Shown here: piece by piece, positions 9,748 through 20,885 of the stretch | Layout: the number at the start of each line of letters is the position of its first letter | How positions within the stretch are numbered: the first letter of the stretch is position 1 | Assembly (NCBI RefSeq): GCF_029407905.1 | Contig: NC_073624.1 | Location: 6,770,501 to 6,834,500, forward strand | Length of the DNA: 64,000 bases | Source: Bubalus kerabau | Taxonomy: Eukaryota; Chordata; Mammalia; Artiodactyla; Bovidae | Direction: 5' to 3' | Position numbers and translations under genes: made by a program | The notes under the pieces: model-generated | What the model was told of the DNA's origin: nothing | Databases searched by the model: none | What the model saw: only the letters and a program-made list of their open reading frames with translations

Positions 9748-12700
9748 GGGTCCTCTTAATTCATGGGTCACATGGAGGCCCACAGACTGCTTGTTGATAA
9801 AAGGGGCCAGGAAGTTTGTATCAACTGGAGGCTTCCCCGGTCCAGAGGTTCCCAGGGTGGCGGGGGGGATGTATAAGCCCCAGACGTCCCCTAGCAGTCC
9901 CCCCAGCCCCGCCACATTGCTCCCCACCTGCCTCCTTGCAGGCAGAGCAGGTCCTCAGCTGCTGGCCCAGCCTGGCAGGGCGGCTGCTGCTTCAATCAGC
10001 CATCCCGCCACTTTCCTTGGAAGGAGAAATTGCAGGTGGCAACTCGTAATTTCCCAGGCTTCTCCCTTTCATTAATTTCTCCCCGCAAAATGGAGGCTTT
10101 CTGCTGAGCCGGGGAACTGGCGGCCGTATGTGTGCCGTGTCTCCTGGCCCACCGCGCGCTCTGCTCGAGGTGGGGGATGGCTGTGAGGGTCACAGCAGAC
10201 ACTCTTGCTCACGGAGTCTGCCATGCCCCCTCACAGAGGCCAGAGGTTTGTTCCGTGTTCAGATCGGCTTGCTGAGCCCCTCAGTCTGGAAAATGGCTTG
10301 GTTCGCCCTGTGCTTGCTGTTTCCACCATCAGTGAAGCAGGGAGGTGGATGTGGAGACCCGCCAGGGCCGGCCTCCTGGCGGACCGTGAGGGTCCAGGGG
10401 TCCCCCAGGGGCACCGCTGTCTCTGTGGTTGATTGCTGATGGGGTGAGTGTGGGGTGGCCTGTGCCTTGCACATCCTTCCCGAGAGGCTCTTTTGAGCTC
10501 CTCTGAGGGCCGGCCCGGTGCAGGGAGGGACATGGGCAGGTAAAGGAAGGGCGGACACCATGCGGTCCTCAGAGACACCCCCGCCCCCAGCCATGGGGAC
10601 GCGACGACACACCATTGACACCTGGCCAAGGGTCACTGTCAGACCAAAGGCATGGAGAGCAGAAAATGGGGAGGCCAGGATCTGGAAGGATGGATGGGGT
10701 GGGGGGACAGATCCCCCAGTTCTGGAACAACCTGTGCCAAGGGAACAGGACTTCATCCATCCATTCATCCCATAGAGGACGGTTAAACAGCTACTGTGGA
10801 AATGATGGCAGGGACTGAAGGGCAGATCGGGTGTCCCTCCAAGGCAAGGAGTCGGGTCTCCCTTGGGAGCTGAGAGGGGCCTAGTTTGATGCAGTTTGAG
10901 AGGCTGATGGGGTGGCCAGTGTGGAGCGTGTCTCGGAGAGGGACATAGGAAGAGCAGGAAGAGTGCTGTGGGATGAGGGGGTGGGGTGCCCCGAAACTAA
11001 ACGAGAGGAGGGAGATACAGGAGGAGGGGTGCAGTCCTCATCAAGAGGAAGGAATCAGCTACTACCTAGCATGAGTTAGGGAACTGGCCCAACTCATTAA
11101 CTAAATCTCACCCACAGCCTTCGGGCCCAGGAGACAGCACTGGAACAGACGGGCTGACATGACTGCAGTTGTGTTTCATGACCCAGATGGTGCGCCCCAG
11201 CAGTCCCGCCCTCCCTCCCACGGGGTGACCGGGGGGAGGGTTTACTGTGGCCCAGAGTGCCCCAGGAGCTGTGCATCTTCCATAGGTCTCTGAACCTCTC
11301 TGAACTTACTTCCTTGGTTTGGAAAAGGCACCTGCCATGGAGACAAAGCCTAGGGCATGGGGCTGCTGGTAGACCTAGGATCGGGTAAGCTGGTGACTCC
11401 AGGGACTCAGCCTGGAAGAGGGTCTGGTGCCCGCCCCCACCGTATAGGACGGGGCTGTCAGCTCCCCTGTCGTGGGAACCTGACACTGTTTGCATCCCAC
11501 CAAGATCACCCGGGAGTGAGGGTGTGGTGGCCAAGGGAAATCGTGTGCCTCGATACGGAGGAGTGGACGCTGGGCAGTCCGGACCTGCAGCTTGCCCTCC
11601 TGGTCACCTGAGGAGCTTGGGCCAGTCACCCAAGTCCCGTGCCTCAGTTTTCCCAGCTATGAAAGGAGGTGCTGCCTCACAGCGTGGCTCTGAGATCGAA
11701 GCATTCGTCCGAGTGCCCACCTGGCACAGGCCTGGCCTGAGGCCGGCCCAGGCCATGCTGTGCTGGTTACAGTGGATTGACCTCTAGCTGTCACTTGTCC
11801 CCAGGGCTTTGCAGTAGGACTGGGGAAGATCTCAGAGGGCATCATGGCCATGAAGGTAACAGGCTTTGTCAGCCAAGGGGATGGTGCGATGGAGGGGCTG
11901 GGTGGAGCAGTGTGGGGTGGTGCTGGCCAAGGAGACGCAGGAATCCAGGGTGAGATGTGACGCTACCCCCTCCCAAGTCCAGGGCACTCTCTCCCTGCCA
12001 AGCTCCTGAGCCAGCCACCCCAGCGCCCACCTGGAAGCCAGGTTCCACCTGCGTCTGCCCAGCCTCCCCACTTCCTGAGTCACCCCCTGCGTTGGGCTCT
12101 ACCTGCCTCTCCCCAAGTCTGTGTTCCCGGTTACGGAATTTCTGGGCGGGAATCTAGCGCAGCTTTGATCTTTTCCGAGGGAGGGAAGGGTGGGGCAGCT
12201 GAGGCCGGCAGGAGCTGACTGTAGATTTTCTCCCGTAATGGGGTATTAAGTAGACAACCCAGATGGGGATCTCGGGCAGAAGGGGGTGGGTGCAGCCTGC
12301 TTTGTATCAGCCTGAAATATGGCCCCATCTCTGCCAAACCTCAAAGGACGCTACCTCGGGGCTGGCTGGGGACCCAGCTTTGATGTTGCAGCCGGGGGAC
12401 AGGGCAGACTTTCCCTGGCACAGAGAGGGCTGGGGCCTTGGTCCCAGCGGGCTGGAATGTGGCTCCTGAGAGTGCCCCCCTTCACCTTCTCCCTTCCTTC
12501 CCACCGCCCTCCTTTGTCTTCTTTCTCTCCTCCCTCGCCCCCTTTGCTTCTCTTTTCTCCCCCACCCCCCTTCTTTCCCCCACGTGCCCCCCTTCCCCTC
12601 CTCTTCCTCCTCCTCCCTTTGGCCTGAGCCAGTTCCAAGCTGTGCCATCCAGACTCCCATCCACCGGCCACCCCTCTACCCCGCCATCCCTGAGGGTCCC

Positions 12701-12812
12701 CTCTGTGAACATCTGGAAAGGGCACAGACTAGCCAGGGTTTGAAACCCCCCACTTCCTTCCTCGCCGGGAGGCTGGAAGTGGAGAGAAGGCAGTTTGTGG
12801 TGTGGACCGGGG
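9748..12812. other. GC-rich unique interval
   Basis: No young repeat and no convincing exon. A short AT-rich patch at 9,990-10,095 (TCATTAATTTCTCC, GTAATTTCC) and another at 12,140-12,320 (GCAGCTTTGATCTTTTCC, a TCF/LEF-like core) look like possible regulatory sequence. A polypyrimidine tract is listed separately. Otherwise nothing is recognised. Confidence 0.5.
12475..12625 (+). repeat. Polypyrimidine tract (C/T-rich)
   Basis: About 150 bases almost purely C and T on the plus strand, in irregular CCTT/CTCC units. Low-complexity sequence able to form triplex DNA; the reverse strand is GA-rich. Open frames here are compositional artefacts. Confidence 0.85.
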
Positions 12813-12814
12813 CC

Positions 12815-12965
12815 AGGCAGCCTGGGATTGAAACCAGTGTCCCTCCCGCGTATCAGGCAAGTTACCTAAATTCTCTGCGCATCCAGGTCCTCGCCCGGAA
12901 AACGGGGCCACGGCTGCCTAAGGGGTTGTGGTGAAAGTGACGTGAGTACAAATGCGGAGTGCTTG
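12815..12965 (+). repeat. MIR-like relic
   Basis: Weak sense MIR similarity: CCTGGGATTGAAACCAGTGT, GGCAAGTTACCTAAATTCTC and AAATGCGGAGTGCTT in the expected order. Highly diverged. Confidence 0.5.
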
Positions 12966-13092
12966 GGTCTCTGCCCAGTAAGTCACCATTTCTCCATGAC
13001 CGAGGGGCGAGGCTGGACCTCTCTGGCCTCCGTTTCCTCCTCTGTACAATGGGATGAATTGTACACTGCCTACCCACCACCTCCTAGGATGG

Positions 13093-13231
13093 GCTGCTCC
13101 TCTGATGTTGGCTCTGGGGTTAGGGGTTAGGGGTCAGGGGTCAGTGCCCTGCGAGGTCAAGTTCCCCAGTAGCTTCTCTCCAAGGGGCTCAGGTTGAGGG
13201 ACTTGCTGGAGCTCATCTAGCTGTCTGGGGG
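13093..13231 (+). repeat. Local duplication, copy A
   Basis: Starts GCTGCTCCTCTGATGTTGGC and ends CATCTAGCTGTCTGGGG. It matches copy B (14,765-14,895) with about eight substitutions and one 7-bp length difference over about 131 aligned bases. Copy A alone carries an extra telomere-like unit (TTAGGGG repeated, then TCAGGGG). No transposon family is recognised in it. Confidence 0.85.
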
Positions 13232-13741
13232 ACAGAGAGAGAATGTGTGATGGGACCTGGCACATGGTGGTTTCCATGAACAAGGCACTGCAGTGTTTCA
13301 GAACCTCCTACTGTGTGCAGGGCTGGAGGCTGGAGTTCAGCTGGATGGGGCCCCAACCCGGGCCAGTGGTGGGGGGCAACCAGTGAAGAAGTCACTCCAG
13401 AGTTGCCAGGCAAGAGGGGGCTCTGTGCTCTGCACGATGACGATGCTGGGGACATGTCCCCAGAGAGCCTGTCTGGGGCAGGGCCACCAACAGTGCCAGC
13501 TTCTTTTCTCCCTTTTTTCTCTCCTTCTTCCTGCCCCCACCTCCAACACGAGACATCCAAGAATCCCATTAACAAAGGACTAGGGAACAAATATGCCTCA
13601 TTGATAATTGGTTCAGGAAACAATTTTAAAATCAATATTGCGACCCTTAAGCCTTTTTTTTTTAAATTTTTTATGTTACTAAGATGCTCCTCTAATCTGA
13701 GGTATTATTTTAGAACTTTGTGTAGAATTACAGCATCCTTC

Positions 13742-14020
13742 GGAGAAGGCAATGGCACCCCACTCCAGTACTCTTGCCTGGAAAATCCCATGGATGGAGG
13801 AGCCTGGTAGGCTGCAGTCCATGGGGTCGCTAGGAGTTGGACACGACCGAGCGACTTCACTTTCACGTTTCCCTTTCATGCATTGGAGAAGGAAATGGCA
13901 ACCCACTCCAGTGTTCTTGCCTGGAGAATCCCAGGGACGGGGCAGCCTGGTGGGCTGCCTGTCTGTGGGATCGCACAGAGTCGGACACGACTGACGCGAC
14001 TTAGCAGTAGCAGCAGCAGG
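13742..14020 (+). repeat. Bov-A2 SINE (dimer)
   Basis: Two Bov-A monomers in tandem. The first is GGAGAAGGCAATGGCACCCC to GACACGACCGAGCGACTTCA, then the linker TTTCATGCATTGGAGAAGG and a second monomer ending in TCGGACACGACTGACGCGAC, then a TTAGCAGTAGCAGCAGCAGG tail. Dimer form without the tRNA-like head. Confidence 0.94.
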
Positions 14021-14036
14021 GAACAGAAGGCCGGCA

Positions 14037-14115
14037 CTGGGCTCTGTCTCTCATTGGCTGGTGACCTTGGTAAAGTTATCTTCTGCTCGCCTTGGTTTCT
14101 TCATCTGTAAAAGGT
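14037..14115 (+). repeat. MIR fragment
   Basis: Sense MIR core only: GGCTGGTGACCTTGGTAAAG and TTGGTTTCTTCATCTGTAAA. It abuts the Bov-A2 on its left, which may have inserted into it. Confidence 0.65.
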
Positions 14116-14516
14116 GGGGGGTCGTTGGTGGCTGGCAGATTGGGGTGAGCTCTTTGAGGATAGAGATTGGTCTCTTGGGTACATAGTGGATGAACGGAAG
14201 TATGAGTGAAGGCAAGCTGCCTGGGTGGTTTCCCCTCCGCCTTCTCTGCCCCTACTTCCGCTGCCCGTGGACAGTCCAGGATTGAGGAGAAAGCCGCCCC
14301 GTCTCTGGACACTCTCCCCAGAGATCCTAGGCTTTGTCCCAGAGCAGCCCCTCTGCTGAGACCCATCTGCCCTGTCGTGTCCCTTTCGGAGACCCTGACT
14401 GTGATCTCTGCCAGCCTCAGTCCAGTCCTAACTCTGCAGTTTCCTCGTTTGGAGAGCAAGGCTCATAACACCTCGTAGTGTTGTTATTGATGGCATCAGG
14501 CTCCTGCTCATTGAGG

Positions 14517-14702
14517 AAAAAATGTTAGTCGCTCAGTCGTGTCCGAATCTTCGTGACCCCATGGACTGTAGCCTGCCAGGCTCCTCTGTCCATGGGATTC
14601 TCCAGGCAAGAATACTGGAGTGGGTTGCCATGCCCTCCTCCAGAAAATCTTCCTAAGGGATCGAACCCTGGTCTCCTGCGTTGCAAGTGGATTCAGGGAA
14701 GC
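14517..14702 (-). repeat. Bov-tA SINE (truncated head)
   Basis: Antisense copy: AATGTTAGTCGCTCAGTCGT, GGAGTGGGTTGCCATGCCCT, GGGATCGAACCCTGGTCTCC, ending at GGATTCAGGGAAGCC, so the last part of the tRNA-like head is missing. Confidence 0.92.
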
Positions 14703-14764
14703 CTGCTCAGTGAGGGGTACCCTCCACCTCTCCCAAGCCTGGCCCCTTCCCCACTGTCCCTTTA

Positions 14765-14895
14765 GCTGCTCCTCTGATGCTGGCTCCGAGGTTAGGGTTC
14801 AGGGGTCAGTACCCTGCGAGGTCGAGTTCCCCAGTAGCTCCTCTCCAAGGGGCTCAGGTTGAGGGCCTTGCTGGAGCTCATCTAGCTGTCTGGGG
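14765..14895 (+). repeat. Local duplication, copy B
   Basis: Partner of 13,093-13,231, about 1.67 kb downstream in the same orientation. Sequence immediately outside both copies is unrelated, so the duplicated unit is about 135 bp rather than a longer segment. Differences are mostly transitions. Confidence 0.85.
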
Positions 14896-15582
14896 AGGGT
14901 TGCGGGAGAAGGGGGCTGTCTGAGTCTTGCTCACACCGGCCTGTGTGTGTCTGTCCAGCCAAAGGGCTCCCTGCCCTGGAGGTTCCTTCTTGGCTGGAAA
15001 TGAAGTCTTCCGCAGGAACAGCTGCCCATCCGCCCGGGTTCTGCAGATAGAATAGGAGTCCTCCCTCCCACCCGGGGATGGCCTTCCCAGAGCCAAGGCA
15101 CGGGCATGCGGCCCTATGAGCATCAGTCATCTTGTTCCCGTCCTCGCTTGCCCCATCGCCCTTGGGATAAAGTCAGGAAGCTCCGTGCCCTTCGGCCGGG
15201 CCCCTGCTGTTCCCTCGGCCTTCCCCCAGTAGGGGGTACTCCCAAGGGATCAGGCCCACCCAGTCCCGGCCCCTCTCACCCTGTGGTGTTCACATCAGCC
15301 TCCCCCACCACCTGAGGGCCAGTACCCATCTGCCTGCCCCGGGGCCTTGGCCCAGCATCAGTGCGCAGTGAATCCTTGTACAGGGAATGCAGGGAGGGAC
15401 AGAGGACTTCAGAGAGGTGTCCTGAGGCCCCAGAGCAAAGGTCTCAGCTGCCCCCCTGTTGCTCAGACAACTTAGGGGCTCCCAGTGTCCCCAGGAGAGA
15501 CCCCTGAGCTCTGCGACTGGTTTCCCAGACTGCCTATCCACCTCCCACCCCGCCTCCCCTCTGGCTACTGGCGGCCAGTTAC

Positions 15583-15672
15583 AGACACACACACACACCA
15601 ACCCACTTACACAAACACACACACACCAACCTGCTTACACACACACACACACACACACACACAAACCAACCC
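15583..15672 (+). repeat. Compound CA microsatellite
   Basis: Three CA runs separated by CCAACCCACTTA-like spacers, so the array has a higher-order unit of roughly 36 bp made of a CA run plus spacer. Likely length-polymorphic. Confidence 0.92.
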
Positions 15673-16672
15673 GCAACGCATACCTTCTGCCTGGAATTCT
15701 CTGTCCCCTGCCCTGGGCCTTCCTTTGGGGAGCACCTCCCACCCCCGCCGGCCAACCCTGCTCACCTCTCTGCTGGGTAAGCTGCTGCCTCCTCCTCGGA
15801 GGCTCAGCCTTTCTGTCCCAACCAGAGTCCCAGGTTGGGCCCTATTTGTGGGGGGAGTGGACAGCACAGCAAACAGCTGAGTGAATTCATAAGAACGCAG
15901 CTGAGCCCAGGGCCTTCAGGGAGTTGAAGGACTTCACCGGATAGGTCAGGACAGAATGTGACAAGTGGGCATGGGGAGCAGGCCTCGCAGCGGTGGAGAG
16001 GCCTGGGTGAGACAAGGGGTGGGCGCCCCGGCCCCCAGCTGAATGAGGCGGGGTTATGACCCCATCCCCTGCCCATCGGCCACAGTCATGCCGGCCCCTT
16101 GGGGAGCCCTCTGGGACCCTCAGGTGGGCCTGGCTGCCTGCCCTTGAGCAGACATCTGCCCTCTTGTGTCCTCACTGTGATAAACGGGGTTTGGAGGCCA
16201 GCATTCTAGAGTCCTGGACCAGGTGAGCAGAGGCTCTCTTTGGCCCATGTGGTCTTCTCTCTTTCTCCCTACCCCCCACCTCCAGTATTAAAAAGAGGAA
16301 GCATTAACGTAAAAAGTCCAGATTTCCGGCGTCTCTGGATCACTGGGCTGGCCCGGCCACAAGCTTCCCACCAGCCAGGCCCCCCAGCATCGCTGGGTGG
16401 TCCTGACTCTTGGCCACCTGCCCGGCGGCTGACCACAGGCCCCCATCCGCCCTGCCACTCTCCTCGGAGAGAAAGGTTTCAAAACCTACCTCCAGACAAA
16501 GCTCTCTGCTTGCACACCCCCCCGCCCCCCCCCCCACTCCCCCCCCAATGTTCCAAGCAGCCTGCCTCGTTTTAAAATTCCTTCAGCAGCCCCGGGCCCA
16601 GCGAAGGAACGAGGCCTCGCACGTGACTGAGCTCTGCGGCGGGGAAGGCTTTGATGTTGCGGGATTTCAGAT

Positions 16673-17015
16673 GCCCCTCCCCCTCCCCCTCCCCGCCCCT
16701 CCCCCTCCTTCCCCTGCATTCCCCCCTCCCCCCTCCCCCTCCTATCTCCCTTTCCCCCTCCCCTCCCCTACTTCCCCTCCATTCTCTCCTCCCCTCCCCC
16801 TTCCCCCTCCCCTCCCCCTTCCCCCTCCCTTCCCCCTCCTCCCCTCCCTTCCGCCTACCCCTTTCTCTCTTCTCCCCTCCTCCCTCCTCCCCTCTCTCTT
16901 CTCCCCTCCTCCCTCCTTCCTTACTTCCTCCTCCCCTCTCTCTCCTCCCCTTCCTCCCTTCTCCCTCCTCCCTCTTCCCCTCCACTTCCTCTCCTCTGCG
17001 GTTCTTTCTTTCCCA
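16673..17015 (+). repeat. Long polypyrimidine tract (CCCCT/CCT)n
   Basis: About 340 bases nearly free of purines on the plus strand, with repeated CCCCTCC, TTCCCCCTCC and CTCTCTTCTCC units. The minus strand is (GGGGA)n-like, with many G runs. Expected properties are triplex (H-DNA) and G-quadruplex formation and replication slippage. Apparent proteins of Pro/Ser/Leu or Gly/Glu/Arg here are artefacts of composition. Confidence 0.93.
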
Positions 17016-18543
17016 CCCCTCCTCCTCCAGGTGCCCACTAATTGCTTTCCATTCCTGACATTACATGCCTGGCCAGGTCACCCCCATGGGAGGTTAGTTT
17101 TGGGGAGGGGGCTGCCTGTGGGGAGAGGTGTTAGAGGGGTTAGTACCTTGCTGGCTGAGGACAGGGAGAAGCAGCCCTGACAAGTGGGGGTTGTGGCCAC
17201 TGTGGAGGAGTGACCACCCCCCCCCACCCGCCCCTGCCCTCTGCCTTCTGCCCTAGTCCTACCTGCTCCTGAGTGAGTGACTGGCCACTGCCAGCATCCT
17301 TTATTCATGAGGTCTCGAGGCCAAAGCTGCCCAGTTCCGGGGGGCTGCAACCTTTTTTGTCCTGGGGAGAAACTGGGGTCTGGGACTTTGGAAGCCCACT
17401 GGCAGGATTGGGGGAGGGGAGAGAATGGACTGAGAGGGAGGGATTTGGTGGTGGGGGAGTAAGACAAGGAAGGTAGGGGTGGGCACTGCAGAGAGCGAAG
17501 GAGGTGCAGGTGGGAGGCTGTGACCACCCAGAGGGGGCTGAAGGGAGGGGAGGGGAGAGTTTAGGAAGGACCCTCCATCACCTCCTGCCTAGTAGAGTTC
17601 CCTGGGACCCCCCAGCTGGTGGCCCTGGGGACCCTTGCCCTCTGCCCACCACCCCTTCCTGTCTCTCCCAAGCCTTCTAAAGGCTGAGTCCCCAGGGCCC
17701 ATATCCAAATTTGCCTGGTGGCCTCATAGAACCTCCATTTTCCTCCCCTTCCATAGTGGGCAGGGAGTGGGGTAGAAATCTCGGTGTCTGTGATTCCACA
17801 CCCTGCCCCTGGGTTCTTCGCCACCCCATGCCCTGGTCCACAGCCACTGAGGCTGGGAACACGCCAGTCGAGGCCTCCTCTAGGCTGGCTGACACAGGGA
17901 CGAGCCCAGGTGCTAGGCTGGCCGGTCGCAGGCCGGCCTGAGAAGGGCGATGTGTGCTGGTGGCGAGGGACACCCACCCGCTGGCCCCCAGGCTTTGGCC
18001 TGTCCCTGCTCTACTTTCTGTGGTTAAATCTGTCCTCCTGGCAGGTGTGTCCGTGACAGGCAACTGTCGAGCTGAAGGAATCAGGGCAAAGACTGTAATT
18101 GTGCCAGCGGGCCAGTAGGCCTACTGCGTGCCTGGTGCGTCCTAGGGCGGCAAGGGGGTCATCCGTCCTGCTCCACCAGTGCATGGGGGAGGAGCCCAGA
18201 CTCTGAGAGGTGCCCAGACTCAAACAGTCGCACAGCTGAGCTGGAGCCCAGACCTCCTCTGCCTCCCCCACCCCCACCCGGATCAGGGTGCCTTCTGCTG
18301 CCCGGGTGTCTGGCAGGAGGGCACAGGTTGGGCTTCTGTGATGCCATGGGGACTTCCACCATTTCTCACCAGCTCTCCAACTGTAGAGTCACCAGGAGTG
18401 CTCCTGGCACTGTGTGGTTTCCCTTGAGGCCTTAGTCAGTGACACTGGGGCTGACTCCTGCCTTGGGGTGCCCACTGGATGTCCCCAGCCACTGTCAGCT
18501 GGGTCCTTACCTACCCTGTCTCCAGAAGACCCCTTTGCATCCA

Positions 18544-18770
18544 GAGGGTCATCCCTCAGAGTGCTCCCTGCCTATCTGGAGGGTCCTCCCTCATAGTGCT
18601 CCTTGCCCATACAGAGGGTCGTCCCTCAGAGTGCTCCCTGCCCATCTGGAGGGTCGTTCCTCACAGTGCTCCCTGCCTATCCTGAGGATCCTCCCTCATA
18701 ATGCTCCCTGACCATCCAGAGGGTCCTCCCTCATGGTGCTCCCTGCCCATCCGGAGGGTCCTCCTCAGTC
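18544..18770 (+). repeat. 35-bp minisatellite, about 6.5 copies
   Basis: Tandem unit of 35 bp starting GAGGGTCCTCCCTCA, followed by TAGTGCTCCCTGCCCATC. Copies begin at 18,544, 18,579, 18,614, 18,649, 18,684 and 18,719, with a partial copy at 18,754. Copies differ by a few substitutions and no internal indels. The unit is not a multiple of three, so the open frame through it is incidental. Confidence 0.93.
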
Positions 18771-18884
18771 CTTCCTCTGCTCCCCTCAACCTCTCAAAGG
18801 AGTTGCTCTGGGAGCAAAACAGTGGCTCTCCACAGCAGGGCTTGGCCCTCCCTGGGTTAGGGCATCTAGTAACAGGTGTTCCAG

Positions 18885-19000
18885 GTTTGCAGCCTAGTCA
18901 GCTGTGTGGCCTTGGGTAGGGCAATGTCCCTCTCTGGGCAAGTGGGAAATGGGGACGATAGCAATATGGTCTCTCCATTGGGCTTGTTTTGAATTGATCG
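18885..19000 (+). repeat. MIR fragment
   Basis: Sense MIR pieces GTGTGGCCTTGGGTAGGGCA and GCAAGTGGGAAATGGGGACG in order; diverged. Confidence 0.6.
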
Positions 19001-19754
19001 AGAAGAGAGATGCTAAAAAAAGAACAAGCCCCAGCACTTTGTACAGATGTGAGCAGCTGGGCTGAGTAGTAGCCTGTGCCCCCTCAGTGGGCAGCCCTGA
19101 GCCTGGCACACGCTCACCAATGACTGCTCGGCGCCCTTCCTGTGAGACCCTGATCTAGGAATGGAGGGCCCTGCCTGATAGTCCCCAGCTGCTGAGAGGA
19201 CAGAGAATCTGGGCAGAGAGACCACACGAGAGGAGTGTCTGCACACATCTGTTTCAATCCAGTGGCCCTTTATTCTCTGGCCAGTTTTTCCTGAGTTTAC
19301 CTTCTGGGGTGGGGAGAGGCAGGTACAAAGAGGAGCTTCTGGGGCCAGTCCTCAAAGTTTTGGCTTGCTGGGCTTTCATGGTTGGCCCCGGGAACTGCCC
19401 CTCCCCAGCATCGACTTCTAGCTCAGTCGTGCCCATAGGGGGTGCCCAGGAAGCTGTGGAGGGTGGGGAAGGAGGCAGGCTGGCAGAAACTCTAATGAGA
19501 CAGGCTCCTTATCCCGGGGCTCACTCCTCCTTGTTCAGCCACTCCATGAATGTGACCAACCCCCCAGCCTTATTAGGGAACATGTCCTCAGCCAAGCCTG
19601 ATTCTGTCTTCAGCCCCCAGTCAGCTCTACAGTGCAGTCTTCCCTGAGGATACCCGTTTTGCAGATGGATGGCTTCCTTGCCAAAGGCCACCCAGCTGGA
19701 CTGTCCAGTGTGGACACTTAGCTCTGCCTGAGCCAGTGTGGTGGAGAGGTTGAG

Positions 19755-19955
19755 GCACAGGTTCTAAAGCTGCCTTCGGATTCTGAGTGCTCCCAAGCTT
19801 GCTGTGCGGTTCCGGGTGAGTTGCTACACCTCTCTGAGCTCAGCTGCCACGTCTGTAGAGAGGGGATAATAATAGCATCTCCCTCTGGGAGGAATCAGTG
19901 CAGGCACACATAGAACACCTGGCACGGAGTAAGTGCTGCTAAATGTCAGCTGTGG
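19755..19955 (+). repeat. MIR SINE relic
   Basis: Sense MIR: GTTCTAAAGCTGCCTTCGGA, GAGTTGCTACACCTCTCTGA, GAGGGGATAATAATAGCATC, and the end ACACCTGGCACGGAGTAAGT. Close to full length. Confidence 0.8.
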
Positions 19956-20734
19956 TGGTTGCTGTTTTTATTATTATTTGACTTGAAAATTCCCTCCGCT
20001 CCACGTGCTCCTTCCACGGTAGTGAAAAGCTGAGCTGAGTACATGGGAGCGAGTCCTCCTGGGTCCCCACCCGGCAACATTACGTCCCTGAGCCCAGCGT
20101 GGAGCAGGTGCCCGCAGGGCCCCCTTGGAGCTGTGGCGATGAGAAGCTTGGCCCTGTCCTGTAGCCTGGCCGGGGGCCCCATTCAGAGGTGGGGGGTCTC
20201 GGCCCTGCCGAGCCTGCCTCCTGGCTGACAGCTCAGGCACCGTGAGCTGGCTGCCAGCCAAGCTGCCTCCTCTCCCGGCTGGCTGGCATCCCGGGCCCGA
20301 TGCCAGGGGGCCGGCTGGTGGGCAGCAGCTCGAACGCTGAAGGGCTGTGATCCCAGCCAGGAAGCTCAAGGCAGGGCTGGGCGTTGGGGCCTCCAGCCGC
20401 CCGCTCGCAGCCCTCGGGAGCCAGGCACAGCTGCGCTGGCTCTCGGCACCGCCCCCCAAGTTGGTGCCTCCGAAGAGCTGGGAAGAGCAAATTCTCAGAA
20501 GCAGCAGCGAAAAGAGCAGAGGCGGGCAGTGGGTCCACGGCGTAGCAGCAAGCCTCCTGCAGCCTCCACGTTCTCATCTGGGAAAAGGAGCCAGTGGGAC
20601 CTCCGTGGCCTTTCTCCCAGGGGCAGACGTCAAACCGGTGCCCCTGATACGCACGTGTCCAGGGCCTGTGCCGAGGCCAAAGGGTGCAACGTCCTGTTAG
20701 GAGAGACCTGGCTGCAGGAGGATGGGCTGACGGT

Positions 20735-20885
20735 GACGTTAATTCTAAGCAACACCACGCATTCACCAGGCACTAAGTCCTCTACAAATAAGGGGCTTAA
20801 CCCTCATTTTATAGAGGAGGAAACTGAGGTTCAGAGAAGTTCATATGCCTCATAAGCTGCTAAGGCAGAATTTGAACCCAGCATG
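20735..20885 (-). repeat. MIR SINE relic
   Basis: Antisense MIR: CCAGGCACTAAGTCCTCTAC, TTTATAGAGGAGGAAACTGA, GTTCAGAGAAGTTCATATGC, and AGAATTTGAACCCAGCATGA. Confidence 0.85.

Noticed and set aside
13110..13142. Telomere-like TTAGGGG units as an interstitial telomere
   Set aside because: Only two or three imperfect G4-type units, explained as slippage within duplication copy A.
12377..16660. Shared 13-mer GCTTTGATGTTGC at 12,377 and 16,648, each shortly before a pyrimidine tract
   Set aside because: In 64 kb some tens of 13-mer repeats are expected by chance, and flanks do not extend the match.
16410..17180. 256-codon plus-strand frame
   Set aside because: Most of it is the polypyrimidine tract read as Pro/Ser/Leu.
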